From assembly GCF_963677125.1 (NCBI RefSeq), contig NZ_OY781882.1:3046501-3110500 (forward strand): a stretch of DNA of 64,000 nt. The letters run 5' to 3'. The position numbers and the translations under genes were made by a program. The notes beneath the pieces were generated by a model. That model was not told where the DNA came from, did not search any database, and saw nothing but the letters and a program-made list of their open reading frames with translations. The DNA comes from an uncultured Desulfobacter sp. GTDB lineage: Bacteria > Desulfobacterota > Desulfobacteria > Desulfobacterales > Desulfobacteraceae. Below, piece by piece: positions 1 to 7,669 of this stretch. The first letter of the stretch is position 1, and each line of letters opens with the position of its first letter.

Positions 1-47
1 CTGCGGAAAACGGTTCCATCAAAGACAAAGTCAAAAAAATTGATTAA
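1..47 (+). CDS. 3' end of an upstream gene (partial)
   Basis: Frame 3 is open from the first bases and reads AENGSIKDKVKKID, then TAA at 45-47. The lysine-rich tail looks like an ordinary protein C-terminus and would converge on the DHH gene that ends at 55. Fourteen residues are too few to name a family, so this is only a probable gene end. Confidence 0.35.
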   Translation, partial: AENGSIKDKVKKID

Positions 48-54
48 TGAGGAA

Positions 55-954
55 TTATTCCAGATCTTGGTTGGCCTTTAAAATATTTAAGATCTCATCA
101 ATTTTTTCCTGGGCATACTTGGCATCCAGGGTGCATCCGCCGGCACCGAAATGCCCGCCGCCACCGTAGCGGGCAAGCATGGCCCCCACATTCACCCGGC
201 ATTCAGGATTGAAAATGCTGTGCCCGACACTGAGAAGAACCTCTTTTTTGTCCTGTCCGGAATACCGGATCTTTACACTGGCAATGGAGTCGGCAAACAG
301 GCTATAGGTTAAAAAACGGTTGCCCGAAGGGACGTTATCAAGACTTCTGAAATCGGTCACGGAAATGCGGCCCATCATGGTGGTATAGGTTTCCAGGTAA
401 TGTTTAAAAGCTTTGTTTTCCTCAATCACGTCCCGGCACCGGCGATCCACCTCCGGATCATCCAATATGGCATTAATATCGGTTTTGCCAAGCATCTCCA
501 CCAGACGATTCCAATAGGGAATATCCTGGAAATAGTTATTTTTAAGGGTCATGGACAAAATCAGATACGGATAGTCCTCAGGCGCCCTGACCTGTTCCCG
601 TGTCAAATCGGCAGAATCAATCATATCAGTCTGCGCCACCAGTTCATCAAACCGGCTGTTCAAAAGGTTTTGGTTTTTATAATAGTTATAGATAACACCG
701 GCGGCGGATGGTGCAATTTCAAAGGCTCCGGGCACGTCTTCTTCAGGTTTATTGGAGATATGGTGATCAAACCACAAATTGGCATTGGGATGCCAGGGCA
801 GGTTGGCAAGAATGTCACCGTTTTGGATATCAGCGGTACCCGACTGGATTGAGTTGGGCTCTATCCAGTGTATTGGTAAAGACGGTTCCAGGGCTTGGCG
901 CAGAAGTACCGCGCAGACAATACCGTCAAAATCAGGACGGGTGACGATTCTCAT
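55..954 (-). CDS. DHH-family phosphoesterase
   Basis: Predicted cytoplasmic metal-dependent phosphoesterase of the DHH superfamily (nanoRNase, exopolyphosphatase and related enzymes). The 299-residue product shows the N-terminal DFDG motif (residues 8-11), the DHH motif (63-65) and, at 264-276, the glycine-rich GGGGHFGAGG loop of the C-terminal DHHA1 substrate-binding domain. These are the metal and substrate sites expected of an active enzyme. The start has a GAGGAA ribosome site. It lies 15 bp after the purine nucleoside phosphorylase gene on the same strand, so the two are probably cotranscribed, which would fit nucleotide turnover. The substrate cannot be told from sequence alone. Confidence 0.85.
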   Translation of the reverse strand: MRIVTRPDFDGIVCAVLLRQALEPSLPIHWIEPNSIQSGTADIQNGDILANLPWHPNANLWFDHHISNKPEEDVPGAFEIAPSAAGVIYNYYKNQNLLNSRFDELVAQTDMIDSADLTREQVRAPEDYPYLILSMTLKNNYFQDIPYWNRLVEMLGKTDINAILDDPEVDRRCRDVIEENKAFKHYLETYTTMMGRISVTDFRSLDNVPSGNRFLTYSLFADSIASVKIRYSGQDKKEVLLSVGHSIFNPECRVNVGAMLARYGGGGHFGAGGCTLDAKYAQEKIDEILNILKANQDLE

Positions 955-969
955 GGTGTTTCCTCTTAA

Positions 970-1797
970 TTATTCTATTTGTTTAACCACACCGGCAATA
1001 ATTCGGTTTAATTTTTCAGATGCCTTTGCTGCGGTCCCCACCACAGCCTCCAGGGTGGTCTGCTCGGGCGCGTCAGGATTATTGATATTGGTAATCAGGG
1101 AAATCCCTAAAATTTTCATGCCGGCGTGAACACCGGCGATGGCCTCCATTACTGTAGAGAACCCCACGGCATCAGCACTAATAGTTTTTAAATACCGAGT
1201 TTCTGCAGGTGTTTCAAGGCTTGGCCCCAAAAGACCGGCATAAATCCCGGCATACAATTGAATCTTTTCCTGGGCCGCAACCCCAACGGCACACGCATTT
1301 AGCTCAGGGTCATACACCCGGGTCATATCAGGAAACCGAAGGCCAAAGGCCTCCTCGTTCGGCCCGACAAGGGGATTTTGGCCGGTAAGATTAATATGAT
1401 CCCCAATGAGCATGATGTCTCCGGCACTAAAATCCAAATTAATGCCGCCGGCTGCGTTGGTAAGGATAAGTATCGGCACCCCAAGGGCCTGAAGCAGCCT
1501 TACCGGAAACGTTACAAGCTGTGGGGAATACCCCTCATAAAGATGTATCCGCCCCTGGAAAACGAGGATATCCCGGCCGTTAAGCTTTCCCTGGACAAGG
1601 CACCCCTTATGGCTGTCCACCGTGGCCTTGGGAAAATGGGGCAGCCCCGCATAGGGAAACACCTGAAGGACCTGCATGTCCGTTAAGGTGTCGGAAAGCC
1701 CTGTTCCCGTTATCATGCCGGCAACAGGCTGAACCGTCATGCGCGCTTTTATAAATCGAGCACATTCATGAACTTTATCAACAAATGGTAGAGACAT
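970..1797 (-). CDS. punA: Purine nucleoside phosphorylase (inosine/guanosine type)
   Basis: Cytoplasmic purine salvage enzyme that splits purine (deoxy)nucleosides with phosphate into base and (deoxy)ribose-1-phosphate. The 275-residue length is that of the trimeric class. Family motifs are present: the phosphate loop GTGL (31-34), NAAGGIN (114-120), GPSLETPAE (191-199) and VGFSTVMEA (211-219). The ITN motif near 235-237 carries the asparagine that in characterised members selects 6-oxopurines, so inosine and guanosine are the likely substrates. AAGGAACC precedes the ATG. The gene sits between the SH3 protein gene (20 bp upstream) and the DHH gene (15 bp downstream) in an apparent operon. Confidence 0.9.
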   Translation of the reverse strand: MSLPFVDKVHECARFIKARMTVQPVAGMITGTGLSDTLTDMQVLQVFPYAGLPHFPKATVDSHKGCLVQGKLNGRDILVFQGRIHLYEGYSPQLVTFPVRLLQALGVPILILTNAAGGINLDFSAGDIMLIGDHINLTGQNPLVGPNEEAFGLRFPDMTRVYDPELNACAVGVAAQEKIQLYAGIYAGLLGPSLETPAETRYLKTISADAVGFSTVMEAIAGVHAGMKILGISLITNINNPDAPEQTTLEAVVGTAAKASEKLNRIIAGVVKQIE

Positions 1798-1817
1798 AAC
1801 TGGTTCCTTTATTTTTC

Positions 1818-2519
1818 TTATCCCTGGGCCCCGTTGCCGCTTACTGTCACAAACGATTTCATAACCCAGCCATAGGTATTGTCAGGAAGCCGGACATAAT
1901 ACCAGTCAGCCGAACTGCCCTGGACGATCAGGACATTCCCCATATAGGTCCGGGTCAAAACGCCATGGTTCATTCCCGGGCCGGACCGGACATTCAAAAT
2001 TTTGGTGGTTACCACAACCTGGGTTCCGGACTCCGCAGAAATAACTGGAACATTAGGGGGGGTATGGACAATAGTTGTCGTCTGGGTGGGCACTTGCACC
2101 ACCTGATATCCGGCAGGCACTCTTCTATAATACACATTGTCATATACATAATAGGTTAATCCCCCGATCAACACTGTAATAGCGGCAGCCGGAAGGCTGT
2201 ATGAAATGATACCTATGGGCGGGCGCACCCAGAAATACCCCTTGGGTCCATGCCTGTAAAATCGGCCTCTGTGGAAAAAATAGTCATCGCCCCTGTGTCT
2301 GACTTTCTGACCGCCTGGCGGGACATGCGTAAAAGCAGTTTTGTGCTTGTCTTTATGGCCATGTCTTCCCCCGTGGCCGTCCCAGCGTTTCGGGGTAGGC
2401 TCATCCCAGGGTCCAGGTTTCTGCCCCGGCCCCGCCAGGCCTGGGATTGGCAGGATAGTAACAAAAATAAAACAAACAAGAAAAATTAGGGTTGGGAACT
2501 TTAAATATGTATTTTTCAT
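1818..2519 (-). CDS. Exported SH3-domain protein with basic His/Gly-rich region
   Basis: A 233-residue exported protein. It has an N-terminal signal-like hydrophobic segment (about residues 8-29), a Pro/Gly/His/Lys-rich stretch (30-70), a second hydrophobic segment (about 105-125) and a C-terminal bacterial SH3 (SH3b) domain (about 165-230) with the typical LNVRSGPG and YGWV motifs. SH3b domains usually bind peptidoglycan, so a periplasmic or envelope role is inferred. AGGAG lies 7 bp before the ATG. It appears to be the first gene of a run with the nucleoside phosphorylase and DHH genes. The middle part resembles the small envelope protein at 13713-14165 in composition. No enzymatic function is visible. 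Confidence 0.7.
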   Translation of the reverse strand: MKNTYLKFPTLIFLVCFIFVTILPIPGLAGPGQKPGPWDEPTPKRWDGHGGRHGHKDKHKTAFTHVPPGGQKVRHRGDDYFFHRGRFYRHGPKGYFWVRPPIGIISYSLPAAAITVLIGGLTYYVYDNVYYRRVPAGYQVVQVPTQTTTIVHTPPNVPVISAESGTQVVVTTKILNVRSGPGMNHGVLTRTYMGNVLIVQGSSADWYYVRLPDNTYGWVMKSFVTVSGNGAQG

Positions 2520-2883
2520 TTTATTCTCCTGATTAAACCCTTCCGATTAGACCCATGATCAAAATAAGATCTGCCACAGATACGCCGGATTTTAAGTCAC
2601 AATCAAGGCACGCCAATGGAAGCATATTTAGAATATGTGTCCTTTGGCGTAACGCCGAGGGTGGCTTAAAAGACAGGTAGATGGGCGATTTTATTCTGTG
2701 CATGGGTCTTAAACATTAACCTATTTAATGCTTTCATGTATTAAGCTGATATCAGCGTTAGGGCGGACAAAACTATACCCAATTTATAAAAATAAGCAAA
2801 AATCACACCATCTAAGAAAATCTACAGCATTAAAACTCGGTCATAATGGTATCATAATTTTGAAAATAATGCAGCTTAGCATC
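2520..2883. other. Intergenic leader region with an imperfect hairpin
   Basis: No gene is supported here. An imperfect inverted repeat occupies 2610-2650 (arms of about 19 bases, three mismatches), roughly 90 bp upstream of the SH3 gene. It could be part of that gene's leader or a decayed repeat. The rest is AT-rich with no recognisable site. Confidence 0.4.
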
Positions 2884-2893
2884 CCGTTCTCTT

Positions 2894-3039
2894 CAGGGCG
2901 ACCGCATTTATAATTTTGCCGCCTATTTTAACTTCACAATCGCTATCGCTATCGGGATCGGGATCGAAATGTCCATTGTTTTCGATCCCGATAGCGATAG
3001 CGATTGTGAGAACTTTTTAATATAAATGCGATTGCCCTG
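2894..3039. mobile_element. MITE-like palindromic element with 10-bp target duplication
   Basis: A 146-bp non-coding element. Its ends are 19-bp terminal inverted repeats matching at 17 positions (2894-2912 and 3021-3039, starting CAGGGC). Inside is a second palindrome (2935-3008) built of TATCGC and GGGATC units; the left arm has one extra 6-bp unit. The identical decamer CCGTTCTCTT occurs immediately outside both ends (2884-2893 and 3040-3049), as expected of a target-site duplication. No transposase is encoded, so movement would need one in trans. It lies just past the stop of the EamA gene and may also act as its transcription terminator. Confidence 0.8.
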
Positions 3040-3067
3040 CCGTTCTCTTGAAGCAACTACCCATTTT

Positions 3068-3952
3068 TTAAGCGGAAGTCGTTTTAAACTCCTGATATTT
3101 CTGGATACCGATCCCGGTCAAAATAAGCAGCAGACCGCCCCATGTCCGTGCTTCAATGGCCTCACCCAGCACGAAATAGATGAATATCAACGAAATAAAC
3201 GGGGTCAAAAATACAAGGTTGGCCACCCGCCCGGTGTTCGGCGACAGCCTCAGGGCCGTGATCCAGGTAATAAAAGCAAAGCCCAATTCAAAACATCCGA
3301 TCCAGACAGCGCCCAGCAGACCCTTGGGATTTGATACGAGCACGGAAGAAAAAAGGCAGCATAGCAAGGCCGCCAAAGGAATACTGAAAAAAAAGTTCAA
3401 AAATATAGCCACCACAGGGTCCTGTTGGGACCGGATATTCAAAATCCAGTAAAGGGCCCAAATCAGGGTACACCCCACGGCCAGAAACACACCCCAATAA
3501 TCCATTGCCTCTCCGATTGCCCCCTGCCCTTTTAATGAAATCACCACCACACCGGCATAGCTTATGAGGGTGGCAAGAACCTGAGTCTTTCCTAACCGCT
3601 GTTTGAGCAGGGGTACGGCCATAAGAGACAAGGTGATCACCCAAGTGTAGTTGATGGGTTGGACAATCTGGGCCGGTAAAAGATCATAGGCCTTGATCAC
3701 CATCAGATAATAGACAAGCGGATTAAGACAGCCAAGGCCCAGATAAAACCTGTATTCTCGACCTCTTAATCCAAATACATTGTCAAACTTGCCGGTAATT
3801 TTTAAATATCCGCCAAGGATGACCGTAGAGGTAATAATACCATAAAATAACGCCTGGAACACATCCAGGTATCGAAGGGTAAGTTCAAACGCGGTGGCCG
3901 AAGTGGACCAAAACAGCACTGTCATCAGGCCCAGCAGGTACTCTTTTTTCAT
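3068..3952 (-). CDS. EamA/DMT-family transporter
   Basis: Inner-membrane protein of the drug/metabolite transporter superfamily, 294 residues with about ten hydrophobic helices arranged as two EamA repeats (about 5-140 and 150-290). The loop after the fourth helix has the PINYTWVI segment typical of the family. Members export amino acids, metabolites or drugs; the substrate here is unknown. ATG at 3952 is preferred over the adjoining TTG at 3955. The ribosome site is weak, which fits translational coupling to the ABC ATPase gene ending 18 bp upstream. It is the last gene of the aldolase-ABC transporter run and is followed by the MITE-like palindrome. Confidence 0.85.
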   Translation of the reverse strand: MKKEYLLGLMTVLFWSTSATAFELTLRYLDVFQALFYGIITSTVILGGYLKITGKFDNVFGLRGREYRFYLGLGCLNPLVYYLMVIKAYDLLPAQIVQPINYTWVITLSLMAVPLLKQRLGKTQVLATLISYAGVVVISLKGQGAIGEAMDYWGVFLAVGCTLIWALYWILNIRSQQDPVVAIFLNFFFSIPLAALLCCLFSSVLVSNPKGLLGAVWIGCFELGFAFITWITALRLSPNTGRVANLVFLTPFISLIFIYFVLGEAIEARTWGGLLLILTGIGIQKYQEFKTTSA

Positions 3953-3970
3953 CAAAAAAAACCGTAAATC

Positions 3971-4744
3971 TTAAAAATCCTCAAACCGGTTAATGGCGGT
4001 TCGGTCATACCCCCTGCCGGCAACCAGAAGCTGTTTTGTGTACTTTTCACTGATCGTACCGCTTTTAAGCCGGCTGCGGGTTAGGGTTTCAACCGCTTGA
4101 CCTCGGTTCATCACCAGCAGTTTATCGCACATATGGGAGACTACGGCAAGGTCATGACTGACAAGGATATAGGTCAAATTTTTCGTTCGTCGCAAATCCT
4201 GAAGCAAATTGAGCACCTCGGCCTGGATGGAGACATCCAGAGCAGACGTAGGTTCATCAAGCAGAATAATCTCAGGATCAAGAATCAGGGCTCGGGCCAC
4301 AGCCACCCGCTGGCGTTGACCGCCGGAGAGCTGGTGGGGAAAGCGGAACCTGAATTTCGTACCCAGCCCCACTTCGTCAAGCACACGCGCCACCCGCCGA
4401 TCGGCATCCCCAAGCCTATGTATCTTCACCGGTTCCTTTAATGTCCGGTCAATGGTGTGTCGGGGATGCAGGGAACCGTAGGGATCCTGGAAAACCATCT
4501 GAACTTTGCGGCAAAAGGCCATGTCTCTTTTCTTTGCTAACCTGACACCGTCAATTTCCATACGCCCTGTCCAATGAATCAAAAGGCCTGAAATACAGTT
4601 AAGCACCGTAGATTTGCCTGACCCGGACTCTCCCACCAGGCCGAAACTTTCACCCTTTTCCACGATAAAGCCAACATCCTTTACCGCATGGTTTCGGGCC
4701 TGCCCATGACCGAAAAAAACATTGAGGTTTTCAACGGTAATCAT
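3971..4744 (-). CDS. Peptide/nickel-type ABC importer ATPase (DppF/NikE-like)
   Basis: Second ATPase of a five-gene ABC importer of the oligopeptide/dipeptide/nickel family. The 257-residue protein has Walker A GESGSGKST (about 37-45), Q-loop, signature LSGGQRQRVAVARAL and Walker B with IILLDEPTSALD, followed by the H-loop SHD. It is shorter than DppF (about 330 residues) and ends soon after the nucleotide-binding fold, as NikE does; the C-terminal oligopeptide extension is reduced. Its start overlaps the stop of the preceding ATPase gene by 4 bp (4741-4744), a sign of coupled translation. Confidence 0.9.
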   Translation of the reverse strand: MITVENLNVFFGHGQARNHAVKDVGFIVEKGESFGLVGESGSGKSTVLNCISGLLIHWTGRMEIDGVRLAKKRDMAFCRKVQMVFQDPYGSLHPRHTIDRTLKEPVKIHRLGDADRRVARVLDEVGLGTKFRFRFPHQLSGGQRQRVAVARALILDPEIILLDEPTSALDVSIQAEVLNLLQDLRRTKNLTYILVSHDLAVVSHMCDKLLVMNRGQAVETLTRSRLKSGTISEKYTKQLLVAGRGYDRTAINRFEDF

Positions 4745-5622
4745 GACGCAGCCTCTTTTCCGGCCCGTCCGGACACCGGCTTAAGCCAGGCATCATCCCG
4801 GACAAGTGTGGGCAGATGATCCTGGATGCCGTCTATTTTAGGCAGACAGGCAAGCAATCCTTTTGTATACGGATGATTTGATTTATGAAGATTACCGGCC
4901 GCCACCACCTCCATAATCTGCCCGCCGTACATAATAATCACCCTGTCGCAGAATGAAGAAACAAGCTCAAGGTCATGGGAGATAAAGATAAGACCCATGC
5001 CCCGTTCACTGACCAGATCATCCAGGATGGCAAGAATCTGAAGCTGCACCGTAACATCAAGGGCGGAGGTGGGTTCATCGGCAATGAGCAAACTGGGCTC
5101 AGGAATCAGCATCATGGCAACCATGATTCTCTGGCCCATGCCCCCGGACACCTCATGGGGATAAAGGCCGTAGACCTGTTCAGGATTTCTGATCCTGACG
5201 GCTTTGAGCATATCCAACGTTTTCTGCCGGGCCTGCTTTTTTCCGGTTTTATGGTGAATGGTATAAGCCTCGCAAATCTGTTCCCCCACGGGTCGCACCG
5301 GATTCAAGGAGTACTTTGGATCCTGCATGACCATGGAGATCTCCATGCCTCGAATATTTCTCATCTGTTTTTCGCTAAAATCGAGCAGATTTTCTCCCTT
5401 AAAAGAGATCTGAGATGCCCGAACCCGGGCATAGGGCGGCAGCAGACGCAAAACAGCCCGCCCGGTCACAGACTTTCCCGAACCGGATTCGCCCACGATG
5501 CCTATTTTTTCCCGGCCCATGGAAAAGCTTACGTTGTTAACCGCACAAACATCCCCCTTGGGAGAAGGAAAGGTCACGGACAGATCCGCCACCGTCAGCA
5601 AAGAGGTATTTTCACTCATCAT
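4741..5622 (-). CDS. Peptide/nickel-type ABC importer ATPase (DppD/NikD-like)
   Basis: First ATPase of the importer, 293 residues. It has Walker A GESGSGKSV, the signature VSGGMGQRIMVAMML, Walker B LLIADEPTSALD and a C-terminal stretch with the NHPYTKGLLACLP motif typical of the oligo/dipeptide transporter C-terminal domain. It should pair with the companion ATPase on the cytoplasmic face of the two permeases. It overlaps its upstream permease gene by 4 bp (5619-5622) and its downstream ATPase gene by 4 bp, so the transporter genes are tightly coupled. Confidence 0.9.
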   Translation of the reverse strand: MMSENTSLLTVADLSVTFPSPKGDVCAVNNVSFSMGREKIGIVGESGSGKSVTGRAVLRLLPPYARVRASQISFKGENLLDFSEKQMRNIRGMEISMVMQDPKYSLNPVRPVGEQICEAYTIHHKTGKKQARQKTLDMLKAVRIRNPEQVYGLYPHEVSGGMGQRIMVAMMLIPEPSLLIADEPTSALDVTVQLQILAILDDLVSERGMGLIFISHDLELVSSFCDRVIIMYGGQIMEVVAAGNLHKSNHPYTKGLLACLPKIDGIQDHLPTLVRDDAWLKPVSGRAGKEAAS

Positions 5623-6560
5623 CGATCACTCCTTGGATCAAGAACGTCACGAAGCCCGTCTCCCAAAAGGTTGAACGCAAGGCTGACTATAAAGATAGCG
5701 GCCCCGGGCATGGTGATCACCCACCAATGGTCAATGATATATGTTCTTCCACCGGCAGTCATGGCCCCCCATTCCGGCGCGGGTGGCTGGGCGCCCATCC
5801 CCAGAAACCCCAAGCCCGCAGCAGTGAGGATGATCCCCGCCATATCCAGGGTAACCCGGATAATCAGAGACGGCAGGCAAAGGGGCATGATATGGCCGAT
5901 AATAATCCTGAACGCACTTGCGCCCTGAAGCCTGACGGCTTTAATGAAATCGGCATTTCTAATGGTAATGGTCTCTGCCCGGGCAATCCTGGCGTAGGGC
6001 GGCCAGGAGGTAATGGAGATGGCAATGATGGCATTTTCAATGCCCGGGCCAAGCGCTGCAACAAAGGCCAGGGCCAAAATAAGTTTAGGAAACGCAAGAA
6101 AAATATCCGTGACACGCATGAGCACCGTATCAATAATCCCCCCCAGATATCCTGCAACCGTGCCCACAAGGACACCTACAGGTGCTGCAATGACGGCCAC
6201 AAGGCCAATAACGTAAAGGGTTAGGCGGGAGCCCCAGATCACCCGGGAAAAAATATCACGGCCCATTTCATCGGTGCCGAAATAGTGAATCGAAGACAAT
6301 GGTTGAAGGCGATTAGCAATGTTGGTTTCAATTGGATCATAGGAGGCAATGAGAGGGGCAAACATGGCAATGAAAACCAAAATCATAATAATCAGCGCCC
6401 CTATAACCGCCAGCCGATTTTTCATGAATGCCAGGAGACTCAGATAGGCTCTGCCGGCCCAGGCCTGGAAAGCGGACTTCGGCGTATCTGCCAGAAGCCA
6501 TTGTCTTGCACCGCCTGTCTTTAATGGTTTACTTGTCATCATTTGAATACCATTGGGCAA
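5619..6560 (-). CDS. Peptide-type ABC importer permease (DppC-like)
   Basis: Inner-membrane permease of 313 residues. It has a cytoplasmic N-terminal tail, one helix at about 48-70, then a BPD_transp_1 domain with the conserved FGTDEMGRDIFSR segment found in DppC/OppC proteins. The EAA-like coupling loop lies around 210-230. It forms the channel with the DppB-like protein whose gene ends 2 bp upstream (6562). Confidence 0.9.
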   Translation of the reverse strand: MPNGIQMMTSKPLKTGGARQWLLADTPKSAFQAWAGRAYLSLLAFMKNRLAVIGALIIMILVFIAMFAPLIASYDPIETNIANRLQPLSSIHYFGTDEMGRDIFSRVIWGSRLTLYVIGLVAVIAAPVGVLVGTVAGYLGGIIDTVLMRVTDIFLAFPKLILALAFVAALGPGIENAIIAISITSWPPYARIARAETITIRNADFIKAVRLQGASAFRIIIGHIMPLCLPSLIIRVTLDMAGIILTAAGLGFLGMGAQPPAPEWGAMTAGGRTYIIDHWWVITMPGAAIFIVSLAFNLLGDGLRDVLDPRSDR

Positions 6561-6561
6561 C

Positions 6562-7602
6562 TTAGCGAGCCCTTGGGTCCACCACTTTGTATAAAAAGTC
6601 GGAAAACAGATTCACCCCAAGAAAAATAGCACCCACAACAATGGTGCAGCCTAAAACCGCATTCATGTCGGCGTTGAGCAAAGAATTGGTCAGATACAGC
6701 CCCAGGCCGGGCCAGGCAAAAACGGTTTCCGTCAACACCGAGCCTTCAAGCAGGGTGCCGAAACTTAAGGCAATAACGGTAATCAACGGAATGGCACAGT
6801 TGCCCAAGGCATGCCCCCATATCACCTTCCACTCTTTGACGCCTTTGACCCGGGCCGTCAGAATATACTCCTGACCCAGCTGTTCGATCATGAAGGATCG
6901 GGTCATTCTCAACAGATATGCCATGGAATAATACCCAAGAAGGGATGCCGGAAGAATCAGATGATGCACTGCGCTTTTGAAAATGTCCCACTCTCCGGCA
7001 ACAAGACTGTCTACCATCAAAAAGCCGGTGACAGGCGGCACAATGCCCTCATAAAAAATATCCACCCGGCCGGGCCCCGGCAGCATATCAAGCCGGACAT
7101 AAAAAAACATCAACCCCATGAGCCCGAGCCAGAAAATGGGCAAAGAATGGCCAAACAAGCCGATGACACGCATGACATGATCCCAGACGCTGCCCTGCTT
7201 TACCGCCGAAAATATGCCGAGGGGAATGCCCAGCACAATGCCGATGACCGTGGCCGTGATCGCCAGTTCAAAGGTAGCGGGAAAAACCCGTAAGATATCG
7301 TCAATCACAGGGTTGGCTGTCAGAACGGATGTCCCCAAATCCCCTGTGAGAACATTTGTAAGATAGATCAAAAACTGTTTCCACAAGGGTAAATGCAGCC
7401 CCATGGCAATGCGCGCTTTTTCGTACACCTGGGGAGAGGCTTTGTCTCCGACCACGGCCAGCACCGGATCAATGGGAACCACCCGGCCGATGAGAAAAGT
7501 AATCAGTAAAAGGCCTAAAAAGGTAGTTGCCAACATCACCAGTATTCGGCCCGCCTGCTTCAGGGTTTTGACTAATCTCGTTTTAGTTAAGAGCTTGCGC
7601 AT
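6562..7602 (-). CDS. Peptide-type ABC importer permease (DppB-like)
   Basis: Inner-membrane permease of 346 residues with an N-terminal helix (about 18-38) and a BPD_transp_1 domain. DppB/OppB-type features include LGTSVLTANPV, the GIPLGI segment and the C-terminal coupling loop followed by VDPRAR. It pairs with the DppC-like permease. It is separated from the binding-protein gene by a 63-bp gap holding one copy of the dispersed ATAACGGCCA repeat, which may attenuate transcription between the highly expressed binding protein and the membrane genes, as is common for such operons. Confidence 0.9.
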   Translation of the reverse strand: MRKLLTKTRLVKTLKQAGRILVMLATTFLGLLLITFLIGRVVPIDPVLAVVGDKASPQVYEKARIAMGLHLPLWKQFLIYLTNVLTGDLGTSVLTANPVIDDILRVFPATFELAITATVIGIVLGIPLGIFSAVKQGSVWDHVMRVIGLFGHSLPIFWLGLMGLMFFYVRLDMLPGPGRVDIFYEGIVPPVTGFLMVDSLVAGEWDIFKSAVHHLILPASLLGYYSMAYLLRMTRSFMIEQLGQEYILTARVKGVKEWKVIWGHALGNCAIPLITVIALSFGTLLEGSVLTETVFAWPGLGLYLTNSLLNADMNAVLGCTIVVGAIFLGVNLFSDFLYKVVDPRAR

Positions 7603-7610
7603 GTTTTTTT

Positions 7611-7669
7611 ATAACGGCCACGGGCCGTCCTTGGTCTATCTACACCCAGGCTCGCCCCATGGCCGTTAT
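7611..7669. repeat. Dispersed ATAACGGCCA repeat, copy A (complete hairpin)
   Basis: A 59-bp element with perfect 10-bp ends (ATAACGGCCA at 7611-7620 and its complement at 7660-7669) around a core containing GGTCTATC and CCAGGCTCGCCC. The TAA in the right arm (7666-7668 read on the minus strand) is the stop codon of the binding-protein gene. Related copies lie at 10580, 15977, 30368, 36236 and 50165. Confidence 0.75.

Noticed and set aside
4975..5928. Long open frame (317 codons) on the plus strand
   Set aside because: It is antisense to the well-supported ABC ATPase and permease genes, has no family motifs and arises from codon bias of those genes.
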